DNA of 64,000 nt, from assembly GCA_017622845.1 (NCBI GenBank), contig JAGAQJ010000054.1, positions 62,001 to 126,000 of the forward strand, written 5' to 3'. A program made the position numbers and the translations under genes. A model generated the notes under the pieces. The model made no database searches. It saw only the letters and a program-made list of their open reading frames with translations, and had not been told where the DNA came from. Every line of letters starts with the position of its first letter. The first letter of the stretch is position 1. Source of the stretch: Lachnospiraceae bacterium. Lineage in GTDB: Bacteria; Bacillota; Clostridia; Lachnospirales; Lachnospiraceae. Positions 28,434 through 35,521 of this stretch are shown piece by piece.

Positions 28434-29105
28434 TTATTTTCCTCTCAGCATATAGTTTCGCTCACCGGCTACTGCAATGATCCTTTGTATCAGCTCCGAG
28501 CATTCCTCTGTATTACCGGCGGCCGCCTCCTGCTCTAAAGCTCCAATCAGCCGAAGCACTGTAAGCTCGTGCTGTATTACAGCATCACTTGATTTTGCCG
28601 GACTTGCATGTATCACATCATACGCTTTCTCAAGCTGCTTATACAATTTCCTGTCAGAGGTATTATCCATCATCCCTTTGAGCCTGCTGCTGCCATCCAG
28701 GATATATTTTCTGTCAATGTTCTGCTGCTCTGTCCTTTTAACCGTTGCATCGTTTGCCATGAGTATTCTTGTAAAGAATAACAGATACACTGCCAGCAGG
28801 GCGATTTGTACCACTGCCTCTGCCTTCACAGAGTCCGGGGCTTCCAAAATAAACAGCAGACTGACAACAAAGTCCACGCCAAAGTAGACTTCCGAAATCA
28901 TATTCAGCGGTGTATCCAGTTCCGGGCTGCGCTGCCCGGCAAAACCAAATACAGCAGCCGCTGCATACGAAATATGTATAAATGCATAGCCCAGCCATTG
29001 TGCTGCGTTTCTCCGGGCTCCTCCTGAGAGGAAGAAGACAGCATTGAATAAAATCACAAAAAGCAGACTGCATAGAATACGCAATATTGTTTTTCTATGA
29101 ATCAT
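28434..29105 (-). CDS. Four-segment membrane protein with a helical cytoplasmic tail
   Basis: Of the 223 residues the first 115 contain about four hydrophobic segments (near 8-27, 37-57, 70-88 and 95-113). The remainder is a charged helical domain that ends in MLRGK. No enzyme motif is seen. Position and architecture recall YdjH, the membrane partner of YdjG/YdjI, but I recognise no sequence signature. A terminator at 29150-29192 separates it from the upstream zinc-ribbon gene, so it may depend on readthrough or its own promoter. Confidence 0.65.
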   Translation of the reverse strand: MIHRKTILRILCSLLFVILFNAVFFLSGGARRNAAQWLGYAFIHISYAAAAVFGFAGQRSPELDTPLNMISEVYFGVDFVVSLLFILEAPDSVKAEAVVQIALLAVYLLFFTRILMANDATVKRTEQQNIDRKYILDGSSRLKGMMDNTSDRKLYKQLEKAYDVIHASPAKSSDAVIQHELTVLRLIGALEQEAAAGNTEECSELIQRIIAVAGERNYMLRGK

Positions 29106-29149
29106 TCTGTTCGCATCTCCCTTCTGTTTTCCAAATCCTTCGTATAACC

Positions 29150-29192
29150 CGAAAAAGTCAGTTAGAATTTATTACGCCTAACCGACCTTTTG
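29150..29192 (-). terminator. Terminator or attenuator after the zinc-ribbon membrane gene
   Basis: On the minus strand an AAAAGGTCGGTTAG arm pairs imperfectly with CTAACTGAC and is followed by five T. It lies about ten bases after the stop at 29201, inside the cluster, so it probably reduces and does not abolish downstream expression. Confidence 0.6.
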
Positions 29193-29200
29193 CAGGAACC

Positions 29201-30178
29201 TTATGAATTTTTCTTATCGCGTATCAGACTACGCATTGCTGAAAACTGATTTTGAATAACTGATGTATTCATATCTGTTCTGAAGCTGGCATGAAGCGTA
29301 CAGCCTGACAGATAAAGCTCAAGCGACTCTCTTGCCTTATTGACAAAGCGCTTTTTGTTTGTGCTGTAAACCTTAAAGACACTCTGTGAGAAACGAATTC
29401 CTTCGATATCCTGATAAAATACTTCTTCTGTACGTTCATTGTAAATGAGGCCGGTAGAGATATCTAAATTACCTGTGTAAATCAATACCTGCTCCTCTGA
29501 AAAACGATATACTGATACTGACATCAGCATCGAACGCAGAATATCATCCTTACCAATACGAGATGCTTCATATGGGTCAAGCTCTGTTCCTTTTGTTTTT
29601 TTGCCAAACGGCCAAAGCCTCGCTAAAAGTGAAAGCCAGTATGAAAAAGAAAACAGACGGCCTAATGCTGACCTGCTTCCACCCAATTCCTTTGCAGCCT
29701 CAAAACTGCTGTCCGGCGAAGCGCCAAAGCCCACCAGGACAACCGGGTCTATCAGGTTTACCTGCTCCTCAATGACATTCAGTTTTTGAATTCCACGCTT
29801 AGACAATACGTCCGCATATGCATTCCATGCCATATCAACCTCGTTAACCCCTGCAGTGAACGAGCGAACCAATCCGACAATACCGATAATTAATATGGGA
29901 ATGCCAATAATAACCGTTACTAACACAGCGCCGATAATGATAAGCAGTATCCATTTACCGTAGCTGGCTCCTTCAAACCATTTCCGGATTTTCTTGGTGT
30001 TAAAGCCTTGGCTGACATCATAATCTCCGTTATCATCATGAAAGCTGTTTTGTGAATATGTTTTATGTACAGAACCAATTTCCATATTCACAGGAACTGC
30101 CGCCGGTGCCGGAGTGCCGCACATTTCACAAAATTTTGCTCCTTCCTCTAGTTGTGCTCCGCATTTCTGACAATTCAT
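29201..30178 (-). CDS. Zinc-ribbon membrane protein (YdjG-like architecture)
   Basis: This 325-residue protein starts with a zinc ribbon (NCQKCGAQLEEGAKFCEMCG, Cys3, 6, 17, 20). A linker of about 50 residues leads to a hydrophobic stretch near 75-105 (GKWILLIIIGAVLVTVIIGI then PILIIGIVGLV). The C-terminal 200 residues form a soluble domain. An N-terminal zinc ribbon joined to a membrane segment is the YdjG-type layout, but the C-terminal domain is not recognised. It is the first gene after the promoter at 30350-30378. Confidence 0.7.
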   Translation of the reverse strand: MNCQKCGAQLEEGAKFCEMCGTPAPAAVPVNMEIGSVHKTYSQNSFHDDNGDYDVSQGFNTKKIRKWFEGASYGKWILLIIIGAVLVTVIIGIPILIIGIVGLVRSFTAGVNEVDMAWNAYADVLSKRGIQKLNVIEEQVNLIDPVVLVGFGASPDSSFEAAKELGGSRSALGRLFSFSYWLSLLARLWPFGKKTKGTELDPYEASRIGKDDILRSMLMSVSVYRFSEEQVLIYTGNLDISTGLIYNERTEEVFYQDIEGIRFSQSVFKVYSTNKKRFVNKARESLELYLSGCTLHASFRTDMNTSVIQNQFSAMRSLIRDKKNS

Positions 30179-30306
30179 ATTTTTTCCTCCTCATAAAGTA
30201 AATGATTATTTATCAGATTAAGCAGTCAGAAAATATGTACCAATCCTCTGCGCTTAATTTTCATACAGACAACATTCCTCACAATCTCCGCCAATATTAT
30301 CGTTTT

Positions 30307-30335
30307 ATTCTCAAGAGGCATAAGTTTTTGAGAAT
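30307..30335 (-). promoter_or_regulatory. Hairpin at the start of the zinc-ribbon cluster transcript
   Basis: Perfect 8-base arms ATTCTCAA (30307-30314) and TTGAGAAT (30328-30335) lie just downstream of the -10 element. They could be an operator or a leader hairpin. Confidence 0.4.
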
Positions 30336-30349
30336 GAATATTTTTTAGA

Positions 30350-30378
30350 ATTTTACTATGAAATTGTCAGTGCGTCAA
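30350..30378 (-). promoter_or_regulatory. Sigma-A promoter of the zinc-ribbon/SPFH cluster
   Basis: On the minus strand TTGACG (30373-30378), 17 bases and TAAAAT (30350-30355) lie 170 bases before the ATG at 30178. The 364-base gap 30179-30542 also holds the downstream hairpin and the dispersed motif copy at 30517. I see no gene in it. Confidence 0.7.
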
Positions 30379-30516
30379 GAAAATTGTTAAATTTTTATAA
30401 ATTTTAGTGTGGTTTTTAAGCAAAAATTACACATGCCTGCAGACTTGTAAATGAAAAGGACGACAAAAACGTTATCAATTGCTTTTATACTAATCAGTAC
30501 GCGCTTTGATGTCAGT

Positions 30517-30533
30517 GTAACAGTTCAGCCTTT
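30517..30533. repeat. Dispersed intergenic motif GTAACNGTTCAG, copy 4
   Basis: GTAACAGTTCAGCCTTT lies 10 bases beyond the stop of the gene at 30543. Only one arm is seen here. Confidence 0.45.
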
Positions 30534-30542
30534 TATGCTTTC

Positions 30543-32153
30543 CTATTTTATTCCAATCTTATCAGAAGCATAGGCTCTTGACACATTAAACTTCCTTATT
30601 CCCAAAAATTCATCCAGATTATCCTGATATTGTTCTGCCCTGCGGTAGTATCCGCTGTCCTCATCACGGTAAAATTCCGGCGGAAGTGCAGCGACCGCAT
30701 CGAGAGAAAGTTCTTTGCGGAGATAATAATGATCGAATGCTGCGCCGTTCTCACCTGCCTTAATATTGCAGCCTGCTATCCAATAATCCGGATGCAGCGC
30801 GGAAAATACCAGCCATCCCACTGTCAGAACCATCAGCATATATCGGAAGAGCGAAAAGTTCGTATTGTAAATGTATGCAGTCACCCCTCCCATCACAATC
30901 GTTATCATCAGAAGCGCCCACAATACAAACAGCCTTAAAAAGGTAAGCTGATAGCTTGCAATATAGAGCAGCATGCGATATGCGCTTGATATGGTCATAA
31001 TGTAAGTGCAGCCGCAAATCATTGTCAGCAGAGTCCTTAAAAGCTTTGAGCTTTGAAAATATGCCAGCGTATAAAGTACTAAAATAATATTAAACAAGCA
31101 GACAAATACCAGTTCAAAAAATCCGTGTCTGGCGTAAGATGCATAGGTATATCCCTCAGGAAGGCTCATCTGTCTCAGAAACAGTCCGAAAATCTGTACT
31201 CCTGAAAAAATCACATAGATAACACAGATTATCAGATTTACCGTGATGGCAATATAAACATCCCAGTTTATTTTCTCTGTTTTTGCCATATCATCAATTT
31301 TCTTGATATTTTTTGCATCTGTATTGTAAGCAAGAATCCCATAGCTTACTGCAAATGCTGCTGCTGCCCAAAGCGCTACCCGAAATGCCTTCCATACACC
31401 CTCTGCCACATTAAAATCAGTGCAGAAGGAAAGCGTGTCGCACATCAGCTTGTAAAAGACGGCATCTGCACTTCCAAGCAATATCAAAAGGAGCATTACA
31501 ATCGGCATGCTGATAACAAGTCCGATACCCACAGAACAAAGAATACGTTTATTCCGGTCGTTATTTTTATTTTTCCCATTTGAAGCACGCTTTTGATATT
31601 TTACAGCAAGCAAATCCTCTATGGGAGCAAACACCCTGCAAATGCCGCCGAACAGCATGCAGGCGGTTCCTTTTATATATGCAGTTATCTTCCAGCCCGT
31701 AAGATTATGTACGGATTGCAGCAGTAAGACACTAAGCAGTACAAACATCAGCAGCTTATTGAAAAAGATTAATACCCCTGAGTCGGTAGTACAGTTTAAA
31801 GCACCTGCAACCAGGATTGCCGCCATTAAGAATTTGCTATTAATATGTTCTGCGGTATGATTGTCTTTCGCGTCGGCGGAGCTGTTCCCGGACTTTTTGA
31901 TAAAGCAGCCAAAAAACCAAAGGGTTCCGCCTGCGAAAAAAGGGTATGTGATACCTGATGCGTTGTGGTACAGGCAAAATGTGTAAAACAATGCATACAA
32001 AAAGCAGCCTGCCCCAAAGGTGTGAAACCGTTTTTCCTTTTTTCTCATCTCATTCATTTTTGCTTCCTGTGCCGCCAAATCACTGATTTTGGGTGCACTA
32101 ACCAAAGCCTGCTGGTTTGGCAGACCTGTCCCTATCATATTGTTGTTATCCAT
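30543..32153 (-). CDS. Polytopic membrane protein, DUF4153/DUF4173 type
   Basis: This 536-residue protein has about a dozen hydrophobic segments, beginning near residue 48 after a hydrophilic N-terminus. The stretch YTYASYARHGFFELVFVC matches the conserved YAR.GFFEL element I associate with DUF4153/DUF4173 proteins. No transport or enzyme motif is visible. It is downstream of the Xre-type regulator on the same strand (140 bases), with the DUF2975 gene before that. The three are a plausible operon. Function unknown. Confidence 0.75.
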   Translation of the reverse strand: MDNNNMIGTGLPNQQALVSAPKISDLAAQEAKMNEMRKKEKRFHTFGAGCFLYALFYTFCLYHNASGITYPFFAGGTLWFFGCFIKKSGNSSADAKDNHTAEHINSKFLMAAILVAGALNCTTDSGVLIFFNKLLMFVLLSVLLLQSVHNLTGWKITAYIKGTACMLFGGICRVFAPIEDLLAVKYQKRASNGKNKNNDRNKRILCSVGIGLVISMPIVMLLLILLGSADAVFYKLMCDTLSFCTDFNVAEGVWKAFRVALWAAAAFAVSYGILAYNTDAKNIKKIDDMAKTEKINWDVYIAITVNLIICVIYVIFSGVQIFGLFLRQMSLPEGYTYASYARHGFFELVFVCLFNIILVLYTLAYFQSSKLLRTLLTMICGCTYIMTISSAYRMLLYIASYQLTFLRLFVLWALLMITIVMGGVTAYIYNTNFSLFRYMLMVLTVGWLVFSALHPDYWIAGCNIKAGENGAAFDHYYLRKELSLDAVAALPPEFYRDEDSGYYRRAEQYQDNLDEFLGIRKFNVSRAYASDKIGIK

Positions 32154-32292
32154 CTTATTTTCCTTCCTTTTATTGAACCTTCATTTTGTTTCATCGCAGC
32201 ATGTCAATGTACGATGCAGATACATTCTTACTCTTTATTTTGTCAATCAATACGATTGCGTTTTTGCCCTTTGATGATAAATGCTCTATTTA

Positions 32293-32529
32293 TCATTTAT
32301 TTTCCGGTGTCTCGTCGGCTTCTTCCGTTTCCACATATTCCAAAATATCACCCGGCTGACACTGCAGAGCCTTACAGATTGCGTCAAGTGTGGACAATCG
32401 CACCGCCTTTGCCTTATTATTCTTTAAAATGGACAGATTTGCCAGTGTGATATCAACCTCTTTCGCAAGCTCTGTAAGTCCAACCTTTCTCTTTGCCATC
32501 ATTACATCAAGATTTATAATTATCGCCAT
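32293..32529 (-). CDS. Small Xre-family transcriptional regulator (YozG-like)
   Basis: This 78-residue protein is almost entirely a helix-turn-helix domain (VGLTELAKEVDITLANLSIL, then RLSTLDAICKALQCQPGDIL). The closing GDIL(E)Y is typical of small Cro/CI-like regulators that pair with DUF2975 membrane proteins. The acidic tail EADETPENK is variable. The partner DUF2975 gene is directly upstream. The stop codon overlaps a perfect 9-base stem (ATGATAAAT/ATTTATCAT, 32274-32296). Confidence 0.88.
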   Translation of the reverse strand: MAIIINLDVMMAKRKVGLTELAKEVDITLANLSILKNNKAKAVRLSTLDAICKALQCQPGDILEYVETEEADETPENK

Positions 32530-32634
32530 GATAACCTTGCCTTTCCTAAACTGCCTGTGCAGCCATGCTTCATTCGGGAGCCTTTGACTCTCTTTCGCTC
32601 ATTTTGTCTTCAACTCCGCAGTGTCACTCGAAAA

Positions 32635-32727
32635 TGCTTCGCATTTCCTCGTTCACGGGCTTCGCCCTATCCGTCTGTTGTCTGTCAAAATCGTCTGCTA
32701 GCAGCCGTTTTGACAGGCAACAGACGG
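32635..32727. other. Three tandem hairpins between the DUF2975 and Xre genes
   Basis: AAATGC-TTC-GCATTT (near 32632-32647), GGGC-TTC-GCCC (32656-32666) and a long stem at 32671-32727 stand in a row. The long stem joins CCGTCTGTTG plus CTGTCAAAA to the complementary arm ending CAACAGACGG. There is no T tract. It could set the expression ratio of the two genes or encode a small structured RNA. Confidence 0.55.
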
Positions 32728-32751
32728 CACTGCTCATTGCTTTCGTGGACA

Positions 32752-33216
32752 TTATATCGTAAGGTCATTCTCCAGTTTATACTCTACTGCTTTGTCAAAT
32801 ACAAAGGCAAGCACCTTGCTGAACAGACCTGCTATGACAAAAACCAATACAAGTATCAGCGTCGCGACTGTCATATAAAGTATTGTTCTCAGCAGACAGA
32901 TTGCCGCAATGACAAAGCTGTAGGTTCCCATTCTCTGTAAGCTTACAACATTTTCCTTGACAAAGCAGTCATCCCGCAAAACGGTTCGAAACATCTTTCT
33001 CAACTCGCCAAGAATCATAATTGCCAGTATTCCCAAAATAAAGTAAATGACCACAACCTCCGTGTAGTAAGCCTTAAAGTCTGCATAGTTCTGAAAGTCA
33101 AGAAACTTCATAATCCACTTCACCGACCAGGGCAGAGAAATGGTCACAGGTATTCCTGCAAAGTACATAAAATCCAGCAAATACTTTGTAAATATGATTA
33201 CTGTCTCCTTCTTCAT
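32752..33216 (-). CDS. DUF2975 membrane protein
   Basis: From the ATG at 33216 (GGAGG five bases upstream) the protein has 154 residues with about four membrane segments. The central RKMFRTVLRDDCFVKENV then SLQRMG is characteristic of DUF2975, where a short cytoplasmic loop follows the second segment. These proteins are encoded beside YozG-like regulators and are thought to control them, though the mechanism is unknown. The residues before 33216 lack a ribosome-binding site. Confidence 0.88.
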   Translation of the reverse strand: MKKETVIIFTKYLLDFMYFAGIPVTISLPWSVKWIMKFLDFQNYADFKAYYTEVVVIYFILGILAIMILGELRKMFRTVLRDDCFVKENVVSLQRMGTYSFVIAAICLLRTILYMTVATLILVLVFVIAGLFSKVLAFVFDKAVEYKLENDLTI

Positions 33217-33244
33217 ATTGTCCTCCATTCTGAAGTGTTCTTCT

Positions 33245-33281
33245 TAGAGCGTGTTTGAAAATAGTAAACTGTAACGCTCTA
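33245..33281. other. Leader hairpin before the DUF2975 gene
   Basis: TAGAGCGT (33245-33252) and ACGCTCTA (33274-33281) are perfect complements between the promoter and the gene. The remainder of the gap 33217-33524 shows only the palindromic promoter (33292-33327) and AT-rich DNA. Confidence 0.4.
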
Positions 33282-33291
33282 ATACATTTTA

Positions 33292-33327
33292 TGTTTTTAT
33301 GCTAGCATAAAAACAATTGAATTGCAA
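33292..33327 (-). promoter_or_regulatory. Promoter with a perfect 24-base palindrome (operator)
   Basis: On the minus strand -35 TTGCAA (33322-33327), a 17-base spacer and -10 TAGCAT (33299-33304) precede the DUF2975/Xre unit. The -10 lies within a perfect palindrome (33292-33315) with half-site TGTTTTTATGCT. A repressor bound here would block transcription. The Xre-type regulator of the same unit is the obvious candidate, which is an inference. Confidence 0.65.
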
Positions 33328-33524
33328 TATATTTTTATTGATTTTCAATAAATTTATATTAAGTTACAATAATAAAATGAAAGCATGGAGAGAAAATGTA
33401 CCGTAAAGTGAATTTTTAAATTCCAGTTTTTTTCCCCTCAAAAACGCACATCTGGAATTTACTCTTGCACATGGTTTTTGTTACAATCTCATATGGGTAT
33501 CTGTCTGTTGAAAAGGATTACCAT

Positions 33525-33770
33525 ATGAGTAAACATAATCAAAAACATTTAACCTTGTCCAACAGGACTTATATAGAACAGGAACTGTTACAAAAGAGTA
33601 CATTTTCTTCTATAGGTGAAGTCTTGCATAAAGATCCATCTACTATTTCAAAGGAAGTGAAACGATACTCTAAAACTGTTCCTGCTAAATACAGCTACAA
33701 ATCCAATCTTTGCAAACATTACAAAGATTGTGACTTAACGAGCAAAGAACTCAGATATCCTCGCTATTCA
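33525..33770 (+). pseudogene. IS30-family transposase, 5' fragment
   Basis: MSKHNQKHLTLSNRTYIEQE and SIGEVLHKDPSTISKEVKRY are the N-terminal helix-turn-helix region of IS30-family transposases. Similarity stops near residue 80, and the DDE catalytic core is absent. Just upstream an inverted repeat CTCATATGG/CCATATGAG (33486-33528) may be a remnant of the element end. The fragment is not expected to be active. Confidence 0.75.
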
Positions 33771-33805
33771 AGCCATTGCTCTTTTTATTGCAAAGGAAGC
33801 CTGCT

Positions 33806-33965
33806 GCCAACAAAGAACTCATAAAGGAATTTGTGGAATATACCATTATGATACGCCAGCCGGATTTTATTACAGAGGAAACAGTCCGCACTTCATTAGA
33901 AACAGTAAAAATGAAAAAAACAGCCCACTGTATCAAGAATTTTTTCTTATCACACATTTGTCCGG
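33806..33965 (+). pseudogene. GyrI-like domain protein fragment, frameshifted
   Basis: KELIKEFVEYTIMIRQPDFI then TEETVRTSLETVKMKK reads like the inner part of GyrI-like small-molecule-binding proteins. There PDFITEE is followed by a KKK-NPLY stretch. The continuation SPLYQEFFLITHLSG appears only in the +1 frame after 33920, so the gene is both truncated and frameshifted. It abuts the IS30 fragment. Confidence 0.45.
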
Positions 33966-34077
33966 CTTGTTTCCTCATCTTTCATCTTATGAATTTTCCC
34001 TATAAAATCAAGGTTTTTCATCGTTTTATGTTTTCATCCCGTTACGTCTCCATTCATGTTTTCTTTCGTTTTTGTCA

Positions 34078-34120
34078 CAAAAATTGTCACAGAATAATGA
34101 GATACCCTGTGACAATTTTA
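34078..34120 (-). terminator. Probable terminator after the lipoprotein/integrase remnant
   Basis: AAAATTGTCACAG (34080-34092) and CTGTGACAATTTT (34107-34119) are perfect 13-base complements. On the minus strand the stem runs into TTTTT. It would end transcripts from the lipoprotein gene at 35177. Confidence 0.7.
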
Positions 34121-34129
34121 CTGTAATAA

Positions 34130-34246
34130 CTATGAAATTTTAATCGTCTGAATAACAGCGTCCTGTTCTTTCTGTTTCTGTGCTGAAAGGTGTGCGTAAA
34201 CATCTGCTGTGACTGTCGTGCTTGCGTGCCTTAATACCGCACTACC
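34130..34246 (-). pseudogene. Tyrosine recombinase (integrase) C-terminal remnant
   Basis: The minus strand reads LRHASTTVTADVYAHLSAQK then QKEQDAVIQ and a stop. This is the C-terminal end of phage or transposon tyrosine integrases, including the His (LxHAS) and the catalytic Tyr (DVYAHLS). The rest of the gene is missing: the lipoprotein gene begins overlapping within a few bases. It is direct evidence of a lost mobile element. Confidence 0.75.
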
Positions 34247-35177
34247 ATGAAACAGGCATCTGTTTTATAACTCTCATTCCGTCAACATAATAGTTTGTCT
34301 TCTCTGCATCAGACATGGCTCCGGTGTCATTACCGCCATGTCTTTCGTTTAAAATAGCAATGCAGGCATTAAACGCATCCCAATAACCGGGCATTGCACC
34401 AACATGGTTTACACCGTCTGATAAGCAATAAAAATATACGTTGTCACCGCCTTCATCAATGACTGTATATAAGGGATACGGGCATTCTCCGCTACTACTG
34501 CTTGAAGCTGTTGTACTTGTATCAGAAGCTGTCGTGCCTGCGGTACTTTCTGCCTGTGTCTCAATCTTATTATCCACTAAGCAGCTGTCGATCACATACG
34601 CTGTGTTTCCGTCAAACTCAATGCGATACCACCCTGTTTCATTGCACTGCCCCGTAACAGTAACCTCTTGATTCATGGATAACGAACCGACCTTTTCCCC
34701 GTCTGTGTCGGGAAGATTTCTCACATTCACGGTAGACTTTGCGTACTTTGTAGCAGACATATCGTTAAAGGTGTATGTCAGCATTGTACCCTCTGCGGTT
34801 CTGGTGTCTGTTTCGTCGCAGTTGTCACAGGTTGCTGTCTCTGTTCCGTCCGCTGTGTAAGTTGCGTCCTCATTGTAGACATAGCTTGTGAAGCTGTGCC
34901 CCGTCGCCGGAATAGCTTCTGTGTAGCTGTCTCCACACTCACAGGTAAAGGTTTTTACCCCGTCTGTCTCACAGGTTGCTTCGGTTGTTATTTTCTCTGT
35001 ATAAGTGTGCTCATGAGGTGCTTCGGTGGATTCGGGGGTTGCAGCAGGCTCTGCTTCTGCAACGGTTGCTATTGCTTCTGTGCTTTCCGGTAAGTCAGCA
35101 GATGTGTTCCCACAACCTATGAGCAGAGTTGTTGCTGTTAATGCTAACATCAACCCTAGTATAAATTTTCTTTTCAT
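34242..35177 (-). CDS. SH3b-domain lipoprotein with Cys-rich repeats
   Basis: From the ATG at 35177 the protein has 311 residues. The signal peptide MKRKFILGLMLALTATTLL ends in the lipobox LIGC, so it should be a membrane-anchored surface lipoprotein. An acidic linker leads to a repeat of the type often found on Clostridial surface proteins (TEATCETDGVKTFTCECGDS, TATCDNCDETDT). An SH3b domain then follows (STVNVRNLPDTDGEKVGSLS, GWYRIEFDGNTAYV), suited to cell-wall binding. A Thr/Ser linker and an unrecognised C-terminal domain of about 80 residues complete it. The stop lies against an integrase remnant, so the C-terminus may have been altered by rearrangement. Confidence 0.8.
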   Translation of the reverse strand: MKRKFILGLMLALTATTLLIGCGNTSADLPESTEAIATVAEAEPAATPESTEAPHEHTYTEKITTEATCETDGVKTFTCECGDSYTEAIPATGHSFTSYVYNEDATYTADGTETATCDNCDETDTRTAEGTMLTYTFNDMSATKYAKSTVNVRNLPDTDGEKVGSLSMNQEVTVTGQCNETGWYRIEFDGNTAYVIDSCLVDNKIETQAESTAGTTASDTSTTASSSSSGECPYPLYTVIDEGGDNVYFYCLSDGVNHVGAMPGYWDAFNACIAILNERHGGNDTGAMSDAEKTNYYVDGMRVIKQMPVSW

Positions 35178-35323
35178 AGCCTTATCCTCGTCTTTCTTAT
35201 CGTAATTTCGTACACATTTTAACTTCCATATCATACCATTCATTCCACATTATTGCAATGTGTAACGCAATGCTTATTAATTGCACTTTATACACTATGC
35301 TTGTTTTACAGGAGGTGTTGTAT

Positions 35324-35521
35324 ATGGCTTTTCAATTAAAGCAAAACAAAAAGGAAACCGAAAACAAGACAATTCGTTTTCCAATTCCTCTTATCGAAAG
35401 AATAGACGAAGCACTGGAAAACCAAGACGTGACCTTTTCAAGTTTTGTATTACAAGCGTGCGAATATGCGTTAGATAACATGGATTCGCCAAAAAAAGTC
35501 CTAAAAGGATTTGATTATTGA
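35324..35521 (+). CDS. Small ribbon-helix-helix-like protein
   Basis: This 65-residue protein starts MAFQLKQNKKETENKTIRFP, with AGGAGG eight bases upstream. TIRFPIPLIERIDEALENQD then VTFSSFVLQACEYALDN fits a CopG/Arc-type ribbon-helix-helix fold (one beta strand, two helices) as in YlcI/YnfO-like proteins, often found on mobile elements. Its stop overlaps the end of the convergent Nudix gene by seven bases. DNA binding is likely but the target is unknown. Confidence 0.7.
   Translation: MAFQLKQNKKETENKTIRFPIPLIERIDEALENQDVTFSSFVLQACEYALDNMDSPKKVLKGFDY

Noticed and set aside
24378-30178. Considered as an anti-phage defence cluster
   Set aside because: No nuclease, NTPase, toxin or nucleotide-signalling domain is present. 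The SPFH and zinc-ribbon content points to membrane organisation or envelope stress.
32557-32940. A 127-codon plus-strand frame overlapping the DUF2975 gene
   Set aside because: It is antisense to a recognisable membrane-protein gene and runs through the hairpin region. No coding evidence.
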